Shown here piece after piece: positions 32,735-44,703 of a stretch of DNA of 64,000 nucleotides (its first letter is position 1; every line of letters starts with the position of its first letter). A program made the position numbers and the translations under genes. Origin of the DNA: Diaporthe sp. PMI_573 (lineage: Eukaryota > Ascomycota > Sordariomycetes > Diaporthales > Diaporthaceae); the NCBI GenBank assembly GCA_021399435.1, contig JAJTUP010000038.1, forward strand, positions 186,001-250,000, written 5' to 3'. The notes under the pieces are model-generated. The model did no database searches. It was not told where the DNA came from and was given only the letters and a program-made list of their open reading frames with translations.

Positions 32735-35700
32735 ATGTCGTCCTCGCCCACAACGACAGCATCGGACATCTCTCTTTGCAAGATGAGGGCTGTCCACTTT
32801 AGCAATGAATTCCCATACGATGACCAGCAGACGCTCTTCAGGGACTTGCATCGCCACAGTAAGGAAAGGGGCCACCCCCTGCTGGCCCAGTTCCTGGACG
32901 AAGCAACGCGGGCTGTTCGCGAGGAGGTCCGCATGATCCCATCGACTCTGAAGACGTTGGTCCCGCCCTTTGAGACGGTCCTTGACTTGGTGAACTTTTC
33001 CGAGCTGCGAAAAGGCCCTCTAAGCGGCTCCATAGACGGCGTTCTGCTTTGTATTGTGGAAGTAGGGACCTTCATCGGGCAAGTACAATCCCTTCACTCC
33101 GACTGACAATTAAACATGTGGCTGGTTATTGACTTAGCAACAATAATATCAGTCACCATGAGAACTTCCCACATGAATTCAATGTCAATGACATTGCTTT
33201 CACCGGACTAGGCATCGGCCTCCTAGCCGCTTGCGCTGTGTCCATGGCCCATACCCTGTCAGACCTTCCCGTCGCTGGAGCCGAGGCGGTACGACAAGCC
33301 TTCCGACTCGGCGTCACGGTCGCACAAGTGTCTCAGAACCTGTTTGCTTCGGACTTGTCGAGCCCTGCGGACAGCTGGGCGTATGTACTGGCCGAAGTGT
33401 CCGCCGGTGCGGTACAGGAGGAGCTGGATACTGTCCAGAAAGACCGGGTACGTATGGAAGGGTCTAGATTGAGGTTCATCTTGTCTACATGTCTACCAAA
33501 GCAACAACTGACCAGACATCGTCCCTTCAGAAGATTCCTGAGACTAGCAAGGTCTTCATTAGCGCCTTGAGCTCGACTTCCGTGACCATCAGCGGCGCTC
33601 CGGCTTCTCTCAAGGAGCTGTTCCGCACGGTTGAATTCTTCCGGGATGCTAAATCTGTGGCGCTCCCTGTGTACGGGGGTCTCTGCCATGCGCCTCACAT
33701 TTACAACCAAGAGAACGTGCAGCAGGTGGTCAAGACAGAGTCGTTGCATGCGATGGAAGAGCAGAGGCTGAGCGTCCCGCCCCGCGTCCCCGTCTACTCG
33801 ACGAGCACCGGACGGCCCTTCCCGGCGGCGAGTGCGACAGAGCTTCTTGAAAACGTCATCCACGAGATCCTCACCCAGTCTATCCGGTGGGAGCGGGTGA
33901 TTGAAGGCGTCGTTGAGAAGGCTCAAGATGTGGGGGCGATGCAGCTCCAGATCATGGTCTTCCGCACCTCCCTCGCCGCGCAGGAACTAGTGAATCTCGC
34001 GACCAAGAAGTTGCCGTCGGAGGTCTCCATCCAGAGTGACGAGATGATACCTTGGGTTCGCGATCATACGAACGTGCATAACGTTTCCGGGCCCAGGGGC
34101 CCGTCTCAGTCAAAGATCGCCATCGTCGGCATGGCTTGTCGAATGCCAGGAGGTGCCGATACCACTGACAAGTTCTGGGATCTGCTCGAGGCTGGGATGG
34201 ACGTGTCAAGCAGGATTCCAGCTGACCGGTTCGATGTTGACACACATTTTGTGAGTAAAAATGACCTTCAAGCGGACGACGTGTTCGTCATAATCATGCA
34301 TCATGTTATGGTTACTAATATTTGCTCGTGTGAAAAAAAAGGACCCTGCTGGGAAGAGGTTGAATACCAGTCACACGCCTTATGGATGCTTCATTGACGA
34401 GCCGGGCCTATTCGACGCCCCATTCTTCAACATGTCGCCGCGAGAAGCACAGCAGACCGACCCTATGCAGCGGCTGGCCATCGTCACAGCGCACGAAGCC
34501 CTCGAGCGTGCGGGATACGTTGCAAATCGCACAGCCAGCACCCGGCTGGAGCGCATTGGTACTTTCTACGGACAGGCGAGCGACGACTACCGCGAGGTCA
34601 ACACAGCGCAGGAGATTAGCACGTATTTCATCCCTGGAGGCTGTCGTGCCTTTGGCCCGGGGCGCATCAACTACTACTTTAAGTTCGCAGGCCCGAGCTA
34701 CAGCATCGATACTGCCTGCTCGTCAAGCTTGGCCACTATCCAGGTACGTTTTTATCTAGTCATTTTTATATTTCTCCGCGTGCACTGATCCTACCTGGCC
34801 TGGGTTCCTGTTCTTTGTTGTCATTGAGACATCTCGAGCTTCCAGCCATAGCTACTGTCTGGCACTTAGGTCCCTCCCTATCCATATCATGCGTTCACCT
34901 TGGATTGCGTGTTCTTAAAATCATCCCTTGTTACTGTGCTCGGATTTACTAACAAAATTGGGCTCAAAGACGGCATGTACTTCGCTCTGGAGCGGAGATA
35001 TCGACATGGCAGTCGCTGGTGGGATGAACGTCTTGACAAATTCGGACGCTTTTTGCGGTCTCAGTCAGGGTCACTTTCTTTCCAAGACCCCAGGAGCATG
35101 TAAAACCTGGGACGTGGATGCCGATGGGTACTGCAGGGCTGATGCAGTGGGTTCCATTGTCATGAAGCGCCTGGGGGATGCCGAGGCGGACAACGATAAC
35201 ATTCTTGGTAAGTGTCGCTTGATGGCACCCGATATGAACCCAGACTAATCGATGCTGTTCGTGATACGTCTAGGTGTCATTAGCGGTGCTGGGACCAACC
35301 ATTCTGCGCAGGCAGTCTCTATCACACATCCCCATGCGGGTCACCAGGCGTACCTAGGAAACTTGGTCTTGGGTCGTGCTGGTATTGACCCTCTACAAGT
35401 TGGGTTTGTCGAGAGTAAGTCTAGTGTACATGGGCGTCCAGGAGCCACGCAGCTGTTCCGTTCGACCATTGTCGGCTAACCAAGACGGTGTTTTAGTGCA
35501 CGGTACTGGGACACAAGCCGGTGACTTTGAGGAAATCCAGTCCGTCTCAGATGTCTTCGCCCCTCGTGTCCGCCGCCGCAGTCCCAAAAAGCCCCTCTAC
35601 ATCGGCGCCGTAAAGTCCAACGTTGGCCACAGCGAGGCCGCTGCCGGCGTTACAGCCCTGCTCAAGGTCCTGCTCATGCTGCAGAAAGGCGCCATCCCGC

Positions 35701-38700
35701 CACACGTCGGCATCAAGAATAGCCTGACGCCGCGCTTTCCAAAGGACCTGGACCAGCGCGGTGTCCGCATCCCGATGGAAAAGGTCGAATGGCCCCGCCC
35801 GTCAGGTTCAGGTCAGGAGGTTGAACAGAAGCGCCTCGCAGTCGTGAACAACTTTAGTGCCGCGGGTGGGAATTCGACTGTCATAGTTGAAGACGGCCCA
35901 ATACGCCGCGTGGCTGGGACAGACCCGCGCCCTACGCACGTCCTGGCCGTCAGTGCCAAGAGCAAAGTGTCGCTCAGAGGGAACTTGGAGAGCCTGCTTG
36001 CGTTCCTCGAGAGGAACCCCGATACAAATCTCGCCGACCTTGCCTACACCACAACAGCACGCCGACAACACTTCAACCATCGCGTAGCATTCGCCGCCAG
36101 CGACATCGCACAGGTTGAGAAGCAGCTTAAATCATCACTAACAGGTGTAGATTCGCACAAAGCCATTCCAAACACAGGACCACCTGGCGTTGCCTTCGCC
36201 TTTACGGGTCAGGGGGCGTCATTCAAGTCGTATAGCCTTGAACTTTTCCACACCTGTTCTTACTTCCGATCCCAAATGCTACATCTGGACTCGCTAGCAC
36301 AACGCCAGGGATTTCCATCCTTTGTGCCTGTACTGGATGGAAGCTTCCCAAAGGAACACCAGCACTCGGCAGTTATCACGCAGCTGGCACAGACCTGTGC
36401 GCAGATCACCCTTACGCAGTACTGGGCCCAGCTTGGCATACGGCCTAGTGTTGTGGTGGGACATAGCCTCGGCGAGTATGCAGCTCTATATGCCGCTGGT
36501 GTCCTTTCTGCCAGTGACGCAATCTACCTCGTTGGACAGCGGGCCAGGTTACTCGAAAGCAGAGCGGCTAAGAAGGCAGGCACTCACAAGATGGTGGCGG
36601 TACGGGCTTCCGTCGAGCAGGTCCAAGAGACCGCGCAGGGCAAGCCATACGAGATCGCCTGTATCAACGGCCCCAAGGAGACAGTACTTAGCGGCTTAGT
36701 CTCGGAGATGGAGTCCCTTACACCTCTCCTTGAGGAGAAGGGCTACAAGTGCTTCAGCCTTGACGTTGCCTTTGCGTTCCACTCGGCCCAGATGGATCCC
36801 ATACTGGACGAGTTCGAAACACTGGCTCGCGCAGTCATCTTCAACCCTCCTCAGCTGCCTGTCATATCGCCGCTGCTAAGCAAGGTTATATTTGATGACA
36901 AGACGGTCAATTCAACTTATCTGCGTCGGGGGACCCGCGAAACCGTCAATTTTGTTGCCGCACTCCAGGCGGCATCCGAGATTGGTACCGTTGACAGCGA
37001 AACGGTGTGGATTGAGGTGAGCTGCACTTTTCTTTGTTCCAAGCCGTCAGGGATGCCGACTGCGATCCCGTCCGACCCCAAAGTGGAAACAGGTAAATAC
37101 TAATCCATGATGGTGTTATCCAGATCGGGCCACACCCGGTCAGTGTAGGCTTCGTGAAGACAACACTGGGATCCGCCCACACTATGCCGTCCATGAGACG
37201 AGGCGAGAACAACTGGACCACAATGGCCTCCGGTCTTGCATCGCTACACTCTTTGGGCTTCAAGCTTGACTGGAACGAGTACCACAGCCCTGTCGAGAGC
37301 GCATTGCGCCTCCTCGACCTTCCCACATACGCCTGGAACAATAAGACATACTGGATCCAGTACAATGGCGACTGGGCACTTACTAAGGGCAACAACTACT
37401 ACGACGAGGAGAAAGGCCTCGTCAAGGCTCAGGCTGCCCTTCCACCTGCGGTGTCTGGCCTGGCCACGTCCCTTGTCCAGCGTGTAGTACACGAGTCGTT
37501 TGACATTGAGAACAAGGCGGGCGAAGTGGTGATGCAGTCCGACTTGATGCAGCCCGATTTCCGTGCTGCGGCGTGGGGACATAGGATGAATAACTGCGGC
37601 GTGGTGACCTCGGTATGTTTTTTTATGGTGTTATGGTGTCGATGTGCCAGGTTGAGTCCCGGCTAACTATCTTGTGCGCAGTCTATCCATGCAGATATCG
37701 CCTACACGCTTGGTAAGTATCTGCATAGCAAGCTCAAGGGTTCCAAAGGTAAGGTCGCCATGGACATCGTGGACCTGGAGGTGCGCAAGGGTCTGGTGGC
37801 CAATTCCAAGGCAGACTCGAAGCAGCTGATCCAGGTCTCCATCGCGACTCCGAACATGGATACAAACCGGGCAAGCATGCAATGGCACAACGTCGCAGAT
37901 AACGGGCAGGTCGTGGACGAGGAGCCATTCGCCACCGCGACACTTGTCTATGGCGACGCCAAGGAGTGGCTCGACAGCTGGATCCCAGCCTCGCATCTGA
38001 TTCAAGGCCGGATCGAGGAGCTCGAACGGCTGGCCATATCCGGCGCCGCCAACCGGCTCAGTGGTAACATGGCGTACCTCCTTTTCGCCAACAATCTTGT
38101 CGACTACGCAGACAAGTATCGCGGCATGCAATCGGTTGTGCTGAACGGGCTCGAGGCCTTTGCAAATGTGGTCCTCTCTAAGGAAAAGGGGGGCTCCTGG
38201 ACAGTACCCCCGTTCTTTATCGACAGTGTGGCGCACATTGCTGGCTTCGTCATGAACGTCTCAGACGCCATCAACACCAAGGAGAACTACTGCGTCACGC
38301 CAGGGTGGCGGTCGATGCGGTTCGCCCAAGCCTTGGAGCCCGGGGCGTCCTACCGCTCATACGTAAAGATGATCCCCACTAAGGAAGACCCGACCGTGTA
38401 TATGGGGGACGTCTATATCTTGCAGCCTGAGACCCACACCATCATCGGCATGGTGCAGGGCATTCAGTTCCGCCGGTACCCACGCATTTTGCTCAGCCGC
38501 TTCTTCTCGGCTCCGGATGACGCTTCGGCGCCACCCGTTGCGGCGGCACGGGGTTCAGTCGCTGCGGTGACGAAGAAGGAGACCGCAGCTACGACCTCCG
38601 CGAAGACGGCCAAGAAGGACAAGCCGGTTACGGACCCCGCCTCTGCGCCGAAGCCGATTGTCAATGGGGTGAAAGTGGAGGGGCCCAATGGCGGCCATGG

Positions 38701-39013
38701 CCATGATGATGCAAAGGCCACCGGTGACGTGACTAAGACCCCAGGAGCAGCAGAGGTGACAACCAACGCAGACCTTGCGGCCGATACAACCACTTCGAAG
38801 GCTATTCAGATCGTTGCCGACGAGGCAGGGCTTGACCTGGCCGAGGTCAGCAACGACAGCAGTTTTGCCGAGCTGGGTGTCGACTCCCTCATGAGTCTGG
38901 TGATCGCGGAGAAGTTTCGCGAGCAGCTAAATGTGGTTGTCAACGGGAGCCTCTTCTTGGAGTATCCCACCCTCGGGGACTTGCGAGCCTGGTTGGAGGA
39001 GTACTACAGCTAA
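32735..39013 (+). CDS. Non-reducing polyketide synthase, SAT-KS-AT-PT-ACP (atrochrysone/emodin type)
   Basis: Nine exons deduced: 32735-33078, 33153-33447, 33516-34250, 34342-34743, 34970-35207, 35274-35414, 35497-37016, 37124-37612 and 37682-39013; total 5,496 nt, 1,831 aa. Start chosen at the ATG opening [13 protein letters not shown]; the in-frame ATG at 32624 gives an atypical extension. SAT about 1-390 (candidate Cys106 in [10 protein letters not shown]); KS from about 413 ([10 protein letters not shown]) with active Cys584 (DTACSSSL); AT with Ser1042 (GHSLGEY); PT with His near 1377 (WGHRMNN) and Asp near 1569 (FFIDSVAH); an Ala/Thr/Lys-rich linker; one ACP with Ser1790 (GVDSLMS). It ends right after the ACP: no TE, as in PKSs released by a separate beta-lactamase-type thioesterase (59766). 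Intron 1 appears to use a GC donor. Orthologue type: MdpG/ACAS. Confidence 0.95.
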
Positions 39014-39416
39014 GGTAGCCTCGCATGCACTTCAGGGATCGAGGGCGAAGGGAAAGGGGGAACGGAGATGGATCTTGTAACCTTTTCGGTAGTTCTCATT
39101 ACTTCATATCTATCTAGACCGTGCTTTGTACTCAGAATGTCAATGCAGACTCTCATGTAGCAGTTCACTCAGACGCATCATTGATAATGCTAGATTGACC
39201 CTTGTTGCGCAGAGCCCAATTTGATGTTTGGCCAGAAAACAACCATCTCTGCTCACCCACGTTCCAATTCACCATAGATCATATAGTAGGCACACTGCTT
39301 TCCAGAGGTCTTTCAGGACGGTCAATACTTGAGACTTGACTTTTGAGGGCGAAATTGTCTCTGATGTCAGGACATTTGCTACTCCTACGAGTACGTGATT
39401 TCCACATGTTGTAAAT

Positions 39417-39469
39417 GGTTTCATTTTTCATCCGTACACGTACGCTTCTTAAGCAGTATGTAGGCGGTC
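39417..39469 (+). repeat. Dispersed repeat, copy 2
   Basis: Its last 31 bases (39439-39469) equal 21925-21955 exactly; the 5' part is about 80% like 21903-21924. The related tail (CACCATATGTTGTGAGTGCT) continues to about 39490. Confidence 0.75.
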
Positions 39470-39843
39470 ACCATATGTTGTGAGTGCTCATTCGTAGGAA
39501 GGTTCCATGGCCTCTCCCTGCATGTGGTAGAGAAGCGTCGTGTTGCCCTCAGGAAGTACTGGGTGTATTGACGATCTCATCAACGATGTCGTCATAATTG
39601 GTATCTGTAAATGCCGTGTGTAACCTCAAATCGGACAGATGTCGGTGCTATGGCAGGTTCAAAGTCCGTGCCGAAGCAGTCTCAATGGCTACTGGCCATC
39701 GGGATGGTGACGTTTCAGCTCGTTTTGGTCAGCCCGCTGAGCCACTTGCAACATGGTGCAGTGTCACAAAGAAATCCTGAACTGCGGCTCAACTCATAAT
39801 TTCATTGGTTGAGGCTGCGGAGTTAGCGGATCATGCCCGGGCC

Positions 39844-39854
39844 TCGGAGAGCGA
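39844..39854. promoter_or_regulatory. AflR-type site TCGGAGAGCGA
   Basis: About 530 bp upstream of the SDR at 40384; identical to the 11-mer at 30837. Confidence 0.35.
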
Positions 39855-40383
39855 GTCGAAGAAGTCGCAAAATACTTGTCGGGCTTCCTCCACAACAGCG
39901 AATGATTTCCGGCCTACGCCGTTGTACAGCATGGCGACTTTCGGCCTCAATTTCACTTCCTTGTTCCGTCGCTTCGCCTGCGGCTGCTCCAGAGACTGGC
40001 TTGTGACACTATGTCGCATGCCACAGCGGGGCGCGGGGGCCATCTTGACTTGTACCTAAGTACTGTCTGACTGATTTCACGGGACACAGGCCAATGAATC
40101 CAGCCATGTCAGCAGAAAGGGGCCAGGGGCTGGTACTTTGCTGGACAAAAAGAAACACCCCCTTTCGGGGTTTGGAGTGCTTAATTCCGTCGTGGCGGCT
40201 TCATGATCTTGACCTACCATTCAGTTCAAGTCATATAAACCAAGCCAAGGCGTACTTGACACTATCAAAACAGCCAAGAAACCAAAGCAAACAATCCAGT
40301 AACAAGAACTTCATCAATTCAGAGCATCAAATAGACTCTATACGTCGTGCCCAACACAATCTACCTTCACAAAAACCCCCACC

Positions 40384-41234
40384 ATGGCTTCCAGCAAGAT
40401 CGTCATATTGGTGACTGGTAAGTTGCAGTCTCGATGTATACCCTGCGAATTTGACCACGAGCACACGTATTAAATTATAAATGCTTCCTAGGCGCGAACA
40501 GCGGTATTGGCTATGAGACCGTGGCCGCTCTTGCTGCAGCATCAGCCGACTTCCACATCCTCCTGGGCTCCCGGTCCGTGGAGAAGGGAGAAAAGGCCGT
40601 CAAGGAGATCCAGCAGAACGGAGCCAACAAGATCAAGGCAACCATCTCAGTGCTTCAGATCGACGTGACCGACAATGACTCGGTCCAGGCCGCCAAGAAG
40701 CGCGTCGAGGCCGAGTTTGGCAGGCTGGACGTGCTGCTCAACAACGCGGGCATCCTGGTCCACCAGCCCGACCTGGACCTCCTCACGTCCCTGCGGATGA
40801 GCTTCGAGACCAACGTCTTCGCCCAGATGCTCTTCACCGAGACGTTTGAGCCGCTCCTCAAGAAGTCTGCCAAGCCGTACGTCATCTACGTCTCCTCCGA
40901 GATGGGCAGCGTCACCAACCGCCTTGACCCGGAGTTCCCCTTCCGCCAGATCCGCGGCGAGCCCTACCGCATGAGCAAGGCCGCCCTCAACATGCTTTCT
41001 GCCTGCCACCGCTACAACTTTGCCGAGTGGGGGTGCAAGGTCCTCGCCTTCAACCCGGGCTGGTGCGTCTCCAACCTCACCGGGCCCAAGGGCCGCGAGA
41101 TGCGCCAGAAGGGTGGCGCCCGTGACCCCAAGGAGCCGGCCAAGGCCCTCACAGACATCGTTCTGGGGAAGCGGGATGGTGATATTGAGAAGAACGGAAT
41201 GGTAGACATCGACGGGGGCGTCGGGCCCTGGTAA
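40384..41234 (+). CDS. Short-chain dehydrogenase/reductase, cluster tailoring candidate
   Basis: Two exons deduced: 40384-40417 and 40492-41234 (74-bp intron), about 258 aa. The intron splits the cofactor loop: ILVTG|ANSGIGYE. Then LLNNAGI, VIYVSSEMGS with the catalytic Ser, YRMSKAALN (YxxxK) and a FNPGWCVSNLTG stretch. Atypical for reductases of anthraquinone pathways, it resembles the carbonyl-reductase/retinol-dehydrogenase-like SDRs common in fungal clusters. A good candidate for a ketone or quinone reduction step. It lies 1.4 kb downstream of the PKS on the same strand. Substrate unknown. Confidence 0.87.
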
Positions 41235-42147
41235 AGTCGATCCAGCACTCTGCTCGGGTAGTGAGAGACTCTCGATCATTATTTACTATTCAACTTGTCA
41301 CAGTTGAGAAATTGAACATCAGTAAAGTTGCGTCATAAAATGGCTTTTTTCCTGGACATGTGTCAAATGTGGAGCGGAAATCACACCCGTGACATCTATC
41401 TTAAAGAATTACGCATGGTCTTCCACGTAGTAAAAATGGTCCAATCCACAATCCCCTGCAAGTGCTCTCCTTGTCGGGACTAAGTGTTGTCCCTATCACA
41501 AAGAACATTCCTTACTTGTACATTGTTACAATATCTCACTAGGTGGTTTCGTTTTTAATCTGTGTAATTGTTTGGAGCGTTGGCAGGATCAGTAGTGAGG
41601 GAGTCCCGGCTGCTGACAATTAATTTAGTATCTGGCTTGCAGCTTCTTTTACAGGTCTTACATGTTTTTCACAAGGTATAGCTGGGAGCCCAGATATCTC
41701 TAGGATGAGAACATCCCATGGAGCTGTGGTATCTAATCAGCTTGTGTATAAACCTCTCCGCTTGGCTTTCCTGACGAGAAGGATGCCGGAAGGCCTTGCT
41801 GGGGGTCATCTATTCTGCAAATAAAATAAGAGTAAAACCCCCACGCAGCCCACTTCTCAATAATCAATGTGCCTCTGGCTACAGCTCGCCCAGTTCCCTG
41901 TGCCGCCCACTTCCCTGCATTATTCATTTCATCAGGCAGACCTCATGGCTTAGCCTTGCGTGGGGTCCTGTACGGATGGCGTGTCGCCATCCACAACCTT
42001 GTGCTTGGGGGCATAGATGCCGAGAGGCCCCGCCGTGGTTGCCGGGAAGCCGCTCTCATCCAACTTTTCAAAGTCGCCGGCAGCAGAAGTATCTGTCAGC
42101 GATGGCAGAGTGTCCACAGTATGCTCACTCCGCTCCCATCGCTGCTG
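41235..42147. other. Intergenic, repeat remnant only
   Basis: About 900 bp. Contains the 20-base repeat copy at 41541. Plus-strand frames at 41796-42541 are mostly antisense to the HNH gene and are not called. Confidence 0.5.
41541..41560 (+). repeat. Dispersed repeat, copy 3 (short)
   Basis: AGGTGGTTTCGTTTTTAATC equals 21899-21918 exactly; the similarity stops soon after, so this copy is truncated. Confidence 0.65.
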
Positions 42148-43603
42148 TCATTGGCGAGGGCGTCCCCGTCTATCCCCTTCACAGCACTCCCTGCCTACAT
42201 TGGTCTCATACCAACTATGCCTGTCCTCTTCCCTGTCGCTTTCAGGCGTCCGCCCAAAGACATTTGCCGCATACCAACAAGCCTCCTCTTCTTCTTCCTC
42301 TCCTGCCGAGTCGCTCGAGTGCAGTCTTGCACGGACATTCCGAGCATACCAATTGTCCTCAGCCTCTACGCCCCCGTCTTCCTGGGCTGACGCTTGGGAC
42401 CGCGATCGTTTCCTGCTATCCACACTCGCGCTGGCGCTTTTCGAGCCCCCGCCACTATACCGCTGGCTGAGAGTAGATGCCGAAAGCCATACTGTCTTCT
42501 TCTCGACTGGAAATCGTGGATCGTCGTCAGCCCTCACTTGAGAGGTTGCAATATACCGAGGTACTGTCGAGAAGGCAATAAAGGGCTTGAAGAGCATAAA
42601 CACGGCCTGCGCGAATCTGTGTAGCTGAGAGTCAGCAGTTGCTATGGAAGGACAGGACTGCTAGGAGGATATTTAAACCACATGTTCCCCCCCCCCCCCC
42701 TCGGGACTTAGAGAATTAATTGAGTTTCTGAACCGGCAAGCAGATAGGAGAAGCATTCGTGATAAGGGTAACCCACTTTGCAAAGAGAAACGCTCCGCTA
42801 GCATTACCCAGTGCGCCTTCTTGGACCGGCCTGTTATGCCACTCACTAGCAAATTCGATGATAGCTGGTTTCAGGATGCTAAGCACGTGGACAACAAAGT
42901 TGCGCCCGCCCTGCCCCTGCTTGGGCACAAATGTGAAGATATAGTCGTCCCATAGCTTGTGTAGGTCGTGACGTATGGGAACCTGGTTCTTGTTGGTGTG
43001 GATAAACTGCTGGCTGTCGCCGTAACGTCTCATGCTGTTCACCCGGAACCACTTGCTCTGTGCCGTCGGCACGATGTGCGCCTGCTGGGTCGCATAGGGG
43101 TTATCGGACAGGACACAGCGGCTTGTAGGATGCGGCATCGTCGGGTGGTCGGATGTCCCAGCGTCTGCGGTCTGGGATCGCGGGTCCCACGCTAGACTTC
43201 CTATGTGGCTGTGTGGGAACTGCCACTCCTCGAATCTCGGCACGACTGGGTAGACACCACCCCCGCCGACTGTAAACCAGTAGTCGTCGTCTAGGAGGAC
43301 TCCATCAGGCGAGACTGACACACGACAAGTCCCGGCCCGATCGGTAGTCAGGTAACCATCAAATGCGTTATTTGCGACAATCTGACACGCGAGAAGGGCT
43401 GTGCCGTGGTGCACACCAGCCGCCGCCGCCGATGCCGATGCCGCTCCGGACTGTGGGCAGTCCAGCTTCGGAAGCGTGAAGAGAATGTCTTCTGGGTCAT
43501 CGTAGCCGGGATATCTGAATGAGATGCTAGCTGGTGGCGGCGCTGATGCGGACTCGGACCGGTGGCTGCGGGCACACTGCCTGAGGAGGACGACATCGTC
43601 CAT
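42148..43603 (-). CDS. HNH-endonuclease-domain protein with C-terminal WYxxNV repeats
   Basis: Two exons deduced: 43603-42777 and 42616-42148 (160-bp intron, GTGGGT...CACAG, containing an 11-12 base C run), about 431 aa. The core reads RCVLSDNPYATQQAHIVP, then FRVNSMRRYG, and later RHDLHKLWDDYIFTFVP: the pattern of fungal HNH-nuclease proteins (Cys, AHIVP with the catalytic His, late DLHxLWD). The exon join (FLFAK|FAQAVFMLFKPFI) restores a hydrophobic helix. After it, the tail is acidic and carries three copies of W-Y-x-x-N-V (NWYARNV, CWYAANV, SWYETNV). Such proteins are common in expanded accessory families. A role in polyketide chemistry is unlikely; it may be a passenger. Confidence 0.8.
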
Positions 43604-44233
43604 GACCGTTAGTGTTGGTGGGGATGAGATACGTCGTTCCCACGACGGCCAGTCCCTCTGACCACAGCACGGAAGCAGAGGTGGTTGGGCGGTAGCGGCT
43701 GGCCGGTAGGCAGGACGTGGTGAGCAGGTGGGCTAGTAGCGAACAGCGACCTGATAAATGATTATTACAAGATAAAAGTCGGCCATATTGAGACGGTCCT
43801 CACATCTTATGGCAATGAGGGCACAAGTTGACTGTGAAGGATGCAAAAGCACCATAGCACTGTGCTTTTTTATCGACTGTTAAGTCTGCCTGCTGTCTGC
43901 TTGCCTTCTGAGTTCTTCCCTAACCTTGAATACAAAGTTAATAATGGCTTTATATATAGATTTAAAAGCGAAACCACTCAATGGTATTAGGTACTAGTCA
44001 AGCAGTTGCAACCTAATCTCGAATTTGACAATTGGATAATATTTAAATGGTCCGTGTCTCAGCTACTAGGTGTTACAGGAGTTGTTGTTTGAGTTGGGAA
44101 TTTGACTGAACGAGATGAGCTGTACTCAGTGTGTAGGTTACAACTGTATGACATTTTTGATTACATTCTGTCTTAATCTCAGCTGTCTTTCGGGTCACCA
44201 GCTCTCATATGACTTTTCAAATGAACTACTTCT
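43604..44233. other. Intergenic, nothing recognised
   Basis: 630 bp between the start of the HNH gene and the end of the ABM gene; A+T-rich from about 43900. No gene seen. Confidence 0.5.
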
Positions 44234-44703
44234 TTAAATCTTGTTGTCAGGATATGCCTCTTTCTTTATGCAAACCCACTGGTTGCCTGGCATCCGATCA
44301 AAGATTTCCACCTCGGGAGCCTTCAATAGCATTGGCTGGATGGCTGCATAGTAGGCCTGATAGTAGTCTTTTTTGATTTGCGTCTGTCATAATTATTCAG
44401 TCTCAGTGTGTATTCTCGGGTTGAGAACACAGGTGTCAAATCTGGCGATCAAGCTAGGGCAAAAAATGCGGGGAGGCGGCAGCTGCTTACGTTCATCATG
44501 TAGTCCGCGGTGGCGTTCCAGTTCTCTACCAATCGAAAGACACCAGGCTCCTTCTCCAGCCGATAAAGCTCGAAGAAGGTGTTCAAAGGCTCGGCGACGG
44601 TGGCATCTAAGGTGGGTTTCAAGGCTTTCAGGAATGATTCGGTGCACGAAGGTTTGATAGTAAGTTTGACGTGGACAGACACGGAACCGGAGCTCGCGGA
44701 CAT
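44234..44703 (-). CDS. ABM-type (dimeric alpha-beta barrel) monooxygenase-like protein
   Basis: Two exons deduced: 44703-44491 and 44383-44234 (107-bp intron GTAAGC...CAG), about 120 aa; starting at the in-frame ATG 44727 would give 128. The pattern is HVKLTIKPSCTESFLKALKP, FFELYRLEKEPGVFRLVENW, then DYYQAYYAAIQPML and ending IFDRMPGNQW. This matches antibiotic-biosynthesis-monooxygenase-fold proteins (PF03992-like). Cofactor-free members oxygenate polyketide anthrones and naphthols to quinones, so it could act on an anthrone or a later phenol. Because a DUF1772 anthrone oxidase is also present, its substrate is probably a different intermediate. Divergent from the questin-oxidase-like gene. 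Confidence 0.8.

Larger units (their letters stand above)
39014..40383. other. Intergenic between PKS and SDR
   Basis: 1.37 kb without a supported gene. Holds a dispersed-repeat copy (39417-39469) and an AflR-type site (39844). Confidence 0.55.

Noticed and set aside
33333..33926. 197-codon minus-strand frame across the PKS
   Set aside because: Shadow of the SAT/KS linker exons.
40647..41279. 210-codon minus-strand frame opposite the SDR
   Set aside because: Antisense to a well-supported SDR with cofactor loop and YxxxK; composition typical of a shadow frame.
41796..42541. Overlapping plus-strand frames of up to 224 codons
   Set aside because: Mostly antisense to the second HNH exon, whose WYxxNV repeats and splice join favour the minus strand.
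42686..42702. Run of C residues as a structural or regulatory element
   Set aside because: A simple homopolymer inside the HNH intron; length may also be a sequencing artefact.
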